NCBI GenBank assembly: GCA_005406025.1
Contig: BGZK01000723.1
Location: forward strand, 62,001 to 126,000
DNA length: 64,000 nucleotides
DNA from: Eumeta japonica
Lineage: Eukaryota > Arthropoda > Insecta > Lepidoptera > Psychidae
Reading direction: 5' to 3'
Numbering within the stretch: position 1 is the first letter of the stretch; every line of letters starts with the position of its first letter. Positions 58,775 through 64,000 of the stretch are shown here, piece after piece. The position numbers were made by a program, and so were the translations under genes. The notes under the pieces are model-generated. The model worked only from the letters and a program-made list of their open reading frames with translations. It was not told the DNA's origin and made no database searches.

Positions 58775-59377
58775 CTGGAGGGTGATTCTCGGGCCATGTA
58801 GAAAATGTCACACAAGACAATTTTCAAATGTAAAATGTCCGTAATAGTCTGTATAAAAAATAACGAAATATGTCAAGTGATAGATAGAATATGTATTATC
58901 ACTCACCTATGAAAATTTAAAATAGTTTCTATTTAGATAGTGTGAGTTTTTAACAGGAATGAGAATATACTTATTATGTTTAGTACGGAAAACTTGGAGC
59001 TTTAAAGCCTTTATCTGAAATAAAAAGACCATTGAATGGGAGTAGCGGGGCGACTCTTAGTCGTGATTTCATTAAAATATATTTACTTTTCATATTGATC
59101 CTCTAAACTTAACATGGGACAACTAGTATCGTGTGCTAGGGAGTACCTGTTGCATGCCACATGAAAGCCGTTTGATTACCACAGTTTGGAAATTGAGAAT
59201 ACGAAATTAGTGATTTCGCTTTTATATTTATCATTCTGTATTAAATGAAAAATGTCAAACGACCATACGAATTCATTATCAATTAAGTTCATTTTATTAA
59301 ATGTATGATCTATTATATGTCATTTTGAAAATTGTTTCCTGTGACAATTTCCACACGGCCCGAGAATCACCTCCCTG
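58775..59377. mobile_element. Non-autonomous TIR element, about 600 bp
   Basis: Long terminal inverted repeats. The left end holds GGTGATTCTCGGGCC at 58781, then GAAAATGTCACA and GACAATTTTCAAA. The complement of the right end reads GGTGATTCTCGGGCC, GAAATTGTCACA and AACAATTTTCAAA (59376 back to about 59315). The repeats are about 60-80 bp at roughly 80 percent identity by eye. The right terminus, CAGGGAGGTGA, resembles hAT-type CAGGG ends, but the 8-bp flanks do not match. The interior is AT-rich without a transposase. Confidence 0.75.
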
Positions 59378-59617
59378 GTCTTCCCAGGCTCGTAGTGCCT
59401 ACAACGTTTATACTGTTGACTGGGTACATGCTGCAATCGCTACTTAGACGTTTTAGGTGCTGCGTATTTTGTTGGAAATCCTAGTAGTACTTTTTTAGTA
59501 CACTGATCTTACGTGACATTTTACTCCACACCTATATCCAGTGATAAAAATTGAAACTCCAACGTGTGAATTAGGAGAATAATCATCTATGCCGACCAGG
59601 AACTTCAACTTCTAAAT

Positions 59618-59745
59618 AATGATATAATTATTTCATAAGTTACAATATAACACTTGAATTACCCACGTCATAATGTTTTAAAAATCTGCCATTCGTTTGA
59701 AACACACTTTTCCCTGGAAAACAACGAGGAAAAAACTTCAAAGTT
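59618..59745 (-). repeat. LINE 3' tail, reverse orientation
   Basis: ATTATTTCATAAGTTACAAT and ATAACACTTG at 59624-59655 match the tail of the CR1-like LINE at 13.1 kb. They are followed by a degenerate GCCATTCGTTTG block and an AACGAGGAAAAAAC block. Confidence 0.5.
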
Positions 59746-60292
59746 CAGAGTAACTTTCTTGAACATTTAAATAATAACAACCATAGTCAATTACAAAACT
59801 TTATTGAAAATATACGACCCAATAAGAAATCGAATTGTGTATACCCATAAATATTTGTCCTGTAAATATATGAAATTTTTTTGATTTTTTGCAAAATATT
59901 TGTTTTAGCAAATGATTTTTGCAAAGTATTAGTTACATAATAATTTTAGTTTATGTAGATTTAGATTTATATCCTGTATATCCACAGGGATATTTTTGAG
60001 CATGTTCTCACCGAACCCTTCAAATTAATTCTTCACTTTATTTAGTTATAACAAGTAAGCATGTTTATTTTTATTTCTGGTATTTTATTTGTATCGATAA
60101 CTAATTGTCTTGCTTTCTCGTACTACGCCAGGACATGCTGACCGTGTGTCTATAGCTAGCATAATTATTAGTTCTGCAATTTAAGATTAATAAATTGAAA
60201 AACTAATAATTACATGATGTAGCATTAAATAAATTTCCTCTCCTTCATATATTTTCTCACGGAAACCCTAAAATAGTATATCATCGACTTTT

Positions 60293-60500
60293 CGTTGTAC
60301 GACGCAAGAGACACGCAACCAACAAAGTGCAGCAAGAGCGGGCTGAGCCCTCGGGCGCCGATATTGTGTTATTCTGCGGCCGCGCCGCTCCTCGGGTCGC
60401 CGTGGGGTGACCGCCTTTTGTATATAAATAGTGCGGACATTCGCCGAATAAACGCGACTTTGCTTGCGTTTTGATAACCTTTCTAATGTCCGTATTTGTG
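60293..60500 (+). repeat. Possible solo LTR
   Basis: A GC-rich U3-like segment is followed by TATATAAATAG at 60420. AATAAA follows about 30 bp downstream at 60449, then a short GT-rich tail (TTGCTTGCGTTTTG), the layout of an LTR with a short R region. No internal retroelement domains lie alongside. Element borders and target duplication were not found. A cellular TATA promoter is an alternative. Confidence 0.3.
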
Positions 60501-63215
60501 TGCGTATATTTCATTGTTTTCTTTAAAACCTACAATAATTTAACATTTGATCTAGTGCAGTAATATGCATCAAGTTCGGTCAAATGGAACACCTAATGTA
60601 TGGGAGACAATAAAGTATGTTTCTGTTTATAACTTTTTAGTTGGTAGAAGACAGCCGATTTAAAATCGATTTAAAAATGCATAATGTGCCGAACTGAAAA
60701 TATCACTGTGCGATATTTTAATTATTGCTCGGAAATTAATTACTATTATTTTGTATTTTAGATTTTACCCGTCAAAGTTTACAAGTTTATTTATAAAAAA
60801 AGTGTTTTTAATATTATGTTGCATAATGAATTTGTAACCAATTCATTAAATACGGCTTACAAATATAGCGAAGAACAAAACAACTTTTGTGACTGTATGA
60901 CGTACACTGCACTCGTCGCCGATCAAGTAGAAACTAAAACAATGTCTATGAGTATATTTTTTTTCACGAAGCACGCAACTTTTTATCTCAAGAGATAGCT
61001 CACGGCCCCTTCTGTTGTGTATTCCAGTGCGCGCACGCCGTCGCTATAGCCTGTTGGTTTATCCACGTGCGTGCCTTTACTGCATCTTCACACATATCCA
61101 CGATAATTCTTATCTAAAATAATAATTAGAATAACTATTAATTTACATTGATAGAATAATAATGTTTTTGTTTTCTGAAATGTGTTAAAAAATTATTCTA
61201 ATGTTACTCACATATTTTATCCCAGTTTAAGATAAACTTCGCTTATTTATTACTTATGTATGTAATATATCAATATAGACTGCACCATTTGTACTGTATT
61301 ACCTTTGGACAATTGATACCAACTTGAAAACAAAGTAAAACAATAAAATGCAACAAAAAAGTATAGAAAATTAATTGTGTGCCCGAAAGCAACATAGGCT
61401 AAATTTTTATTTATCCTATTTTCTTATAATGTAAATAACTTTTCCTTTTCACCGATGTAATAAGTGTAAATTCTGAGCCAGACCGGCGCCTTTGCTGACT
61501 ATTTATTTTGGGAATTTACAAAACAACTACATTTAAAATTATTGAAAGAACCAAAGATCATATTTTCTGATAAGAATTTTCAATATTTTCAGAATACTGA
61601 GCTACAATAAATAAAGACGTAAATCAATATGAAGCAGACAATCCACAAGGCGTCGAAATTCTGGTCACCCAAAACCACACATAGAAATCATAGGCGCAGG
61701 CGTATGCAAACACTGGCCGGCCTCATAATAAAGGACATCCAATAACAACATAATCATGGCCTATAGCACGCGTTCATACTACGGATAGAGCTAATGTTTT
61801 AGGCCATACTGTACTCCCAATTTTCTTTTTTGACTTGTAATATATCAATAGTTAGCTGACACATTAAATTAAAACGCATAATTACATTGAATACGTTTTT
61901 ATTAAAGATTTACTATTTGAGATAACGTGGATGGAAACTCATTCGTCCCTCGTGTTAAACTAAAATCGATCAATCTATCTTGGATTTAACGTTTTTTCCT
62001 AAATTTAGAGATGATCTAACCACACGCCGTCAATCTGGCAATCGCATTGATTGATAGTCAGCTCATATATTTTTTATTCATTTTTCCTATGGGATTTTAA
62101 AGGGGCATACGAGGATGTCATCTACTAGAGGGTATGTGATAACCGCCATCCATTTAACGATGTATTGTGAATCGCCCTTTAAGCATTAAACCATAAAAAA
62201 ACACGATAGATCCCTCAAATGATTGTTGATTTCATTGTAACTTCAAAGGGTTGAACCTTGAAGTGTATATATATTTATATTGTTCTAAATTACATACGAT
62301 GATAACTCATTTGCATTTTCGGTGCAATATTTTTTTTATTTATACGTCGCTATAGATAGGAAGAATCATCATATCAAATATACACTTTTTAATCAACCGT
62401 TTTTCATGATTTCCACGAAGCAGTCAAATATATTTTTTGTATACGAAATAGAAACAATGATTCGGCTTTGATAGTTGTTGAAAAACAAACCTTGTGGTGG
62501 ATTGGAAAGCAAAATAATATTTCAGAGTCTCCTGTGAAACCTAAATTACAAACTAAATCGTAATGGGTCTTTTCTTAGTTGGGCGACAAATTACCTTAAG
62601 TATTTTTCTAGTGAAAAATATGATGAATATTGTAATCCCATTTCTGAGGATCTATTTCTTTCGTCTCGTTTTTTAAAGAAGGATAGTATTAATTATTTTT
62701 TTAAATGTTTAACGCCTTAAATATTATTCCAGTACAAAGCGAGCTGAAGTTTCCTCTAAAAAAAAAACAATGTGAAAGTGAAAGTTTCGGTGGTTTCGAA
62801 TAAGAAAATATTAAATATTTTTGAAATCCGTAGCCTTGAAAAGTGACACCTTACAGATACAATTATAAAATTGCAGTTTCTTTTTCTAAGGCATTGAAAC
62901 TCTCCCATACAATATTTGACAATGTATTGTTTTATGATTTTCAATTGACGATGTACATTCGCACAATTAGGACTGACATTGGACAAAATTTTTAATGTTT
63001 CATTATGTTATTTTAAAAATATTACGACATACGAACAGACTGAAGCGAGAGTGATCTAATGTAAAAATTCCTAATAATTTTTCCCTTTTTGTGGTATGGA
63101 TCCCTAAACAAGAGCGATACAGACAGGAATGTAGTTTAAGTGTGTCTCTAATGTTAATTAGATGTAAACCTTGTTTAGAATTTAAATATTCTAAGTAAAT
63201 GTTAAATTACGCAGC
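60501..63215. other. AT-rich stretch, no gene recognised
   Basis: Frames are short and low-complexity. A 39-codon plus frame from ATG 61630 (MKQTIHKASKFWSPKTTHRN...) lies in a slightly GC-richer patch (61640-61780) and is not recognisable. Confidence 0.4.
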
Positions 63216-63219
63216 CGTG

Positions 63220-63690
63220 AATTATCAGTAAAATCAGCCGATTGCAGCGCTCCCCCACGGGGGTTGGGGAGCGAGTTCCGCCCGAAGGTAACAATTGACC
63301 AGTTTCAACCGCGACGGAGAGAAAAAAAAAGAAGAATCCTTTAAAATCCTCGGCCACAAAAGACCTCCGGGAATCGTTCATTTATTAGGGGCCATTCAAT
63401 TCCCGGGCCGCTTTTGTCTTCGCAACCTTTTTAAGCCGCGCCGGCGACGGGGCCTAGTTTGCCGAATACACACCGTGGCGCTGGGGAGCGGTCTCGAGAT
63501 TGCTTCGGGAATTTTTCGAGATTAATTCCGACATCCGAAGGCTTTGTAAATCATTAACGGGATCTAGGCTTTTCGAGATAATACGCGGCGAAACAATTTC
63601 AAGAATCGCTTAGGGAGAAAATGATTTATCTCCGTTTAGAAATAATAACAGCCGGGGACGAGAGACGACTCTGTATTGACGCCTTTCATT
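63220..63690. promoter_or_regulatory. Long GC-richer complex block with an 8-bp CG hairpin
   Basis: CGCTCCCC at 63248-63255 and GGGGAGCG at 63266-63273 form a perfect inverted repeat with a 10-base loop. The block then continues for over 400 bp of complex, balanced sequence with words such as TTTATTAGGGGCCATTCAAT and CGAGATTAATTCC. The 76-residue plus ORF inside has no domain. The texture resembles conserved non-coding elements. Confidence 0.35.
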
Positions 63691-64000
63691 AGTTATATTT
63701 TTTTAATTAATATTATAAAAATTCAAGCCAAAGCGAGTCCGCTTCGTAACTTCGTCGTTCGTGCTCCGTACTATATACATATATTTTTTATAATTGACAT
63801 ATTTTAGTATGACTTAAGTTCATGATTTTTATATAAATCCAAAGTCGCGTGCGTAGATTGTATGTTCGTTGTAAACATGAGAGCTAGTTAACTTATGATG
63901 GTATTCCTCAAAGAAAGTCAGAATAAACCGACAATACCAGAAGGGCACTTGACGTTAATTGCGTACACACGATGACAATTATATTACGTGAGAAGTTAAA

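Noticed and set aside
61630..61749. Possible mitochondrial insertion or 39-codon ORF
   Set aside because: Codon composition does not fit insect mtDNA, and the frame matches no known protein.
1..64000. CRISPR arrays, prokaryotic operons, phage modules
   Set aside because: Composition, repeat content and splice signals are those of an insect nuclear genome; no spacer-repeat array was seen.

Overview
This window looks like a stretch of nuclear genome from an insect, most likely a moth or butterfly (Lepidoptera). The evidence is an AT-rich background with short CpG-rich islands, no dense gene set on either strand, and many dispersed repeats with tails typical of lepidopteran genomes: LINE 3' ends with TTTGAT runs, a retroposon tail with GCTCGTTTGCC, and 'AAATCGG..CAGCGGTTTAAG / TTTCGCATTTATAAT' repeats. 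No rRNA or convincing functional tRNA gene was seen, nor any prokaryotic-style operon. Almost every long ORF is a chance frame in AT-rich DNA or in a repeat.

Layout. 1-5.3 kb is AT-rich DNA with two copies of retroposon family A. 5.36-6.02 kb holds a CpG-rich block followed by a candidate first coding exon (ATG at 5959, splice donor at 6017, + strand). A phase-compatible candidate second exon follows a strong acceptor at 17393, so 6-17.4 kb may be an intron. That interval carries a degraded CR1-like LINE (about 13.1-13.7 kb, minus), an internally deleted mariner element (15.7-16.8 kb, minus) and two coding-like minus-strand segments (12.6 and 15.1 kb). 17.5-30 kb is repeat-rich: family A, family B, a Ty3/Gypsy integrase remnant with its flank at 27.6-28.0 kb, and a roughly 115-bp degenerate tandem array at 28.75-29.56 kb. 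30-47 kb mixes hairpins, CpG-rich islands, tRNA-like SINE heads and two small candidate ORFs (32.6 and 45.4 kb).

The clearest host-type protein sequence is at 47.3-47.6 kb (minus). It is one exon-sized piece of a class III CoA-transferase of the SUGCT (succinyl-CoA:glutarate CoA-transferase) type, enclosed by (TA)n arrays and by a short inverted repeat, with no recognisable donor site. It looks like a captured or isolated exon rather than a working gene. 48-52.4 kb holds another family A copy, a frameshifted LINE ORF2 C-terminus (50.2-50.7 kb) and two tandem family B ends. 57-60 kb holds opposed tRNA-like heads, a 600-bp element with long terminal inverted repeats, and a possible solo LTR. 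The window ends in a GC-richer block (63.2-63.7 kb) with a CG hairpin.

Overall this reads as intergenic or long-intron DNA, perhaps around a regulated gene with scattered enhancer-like islands. No genes can be shown to work together here. All gene-level calls except the transposon remnants and the SUGCT-like exon are tentative.
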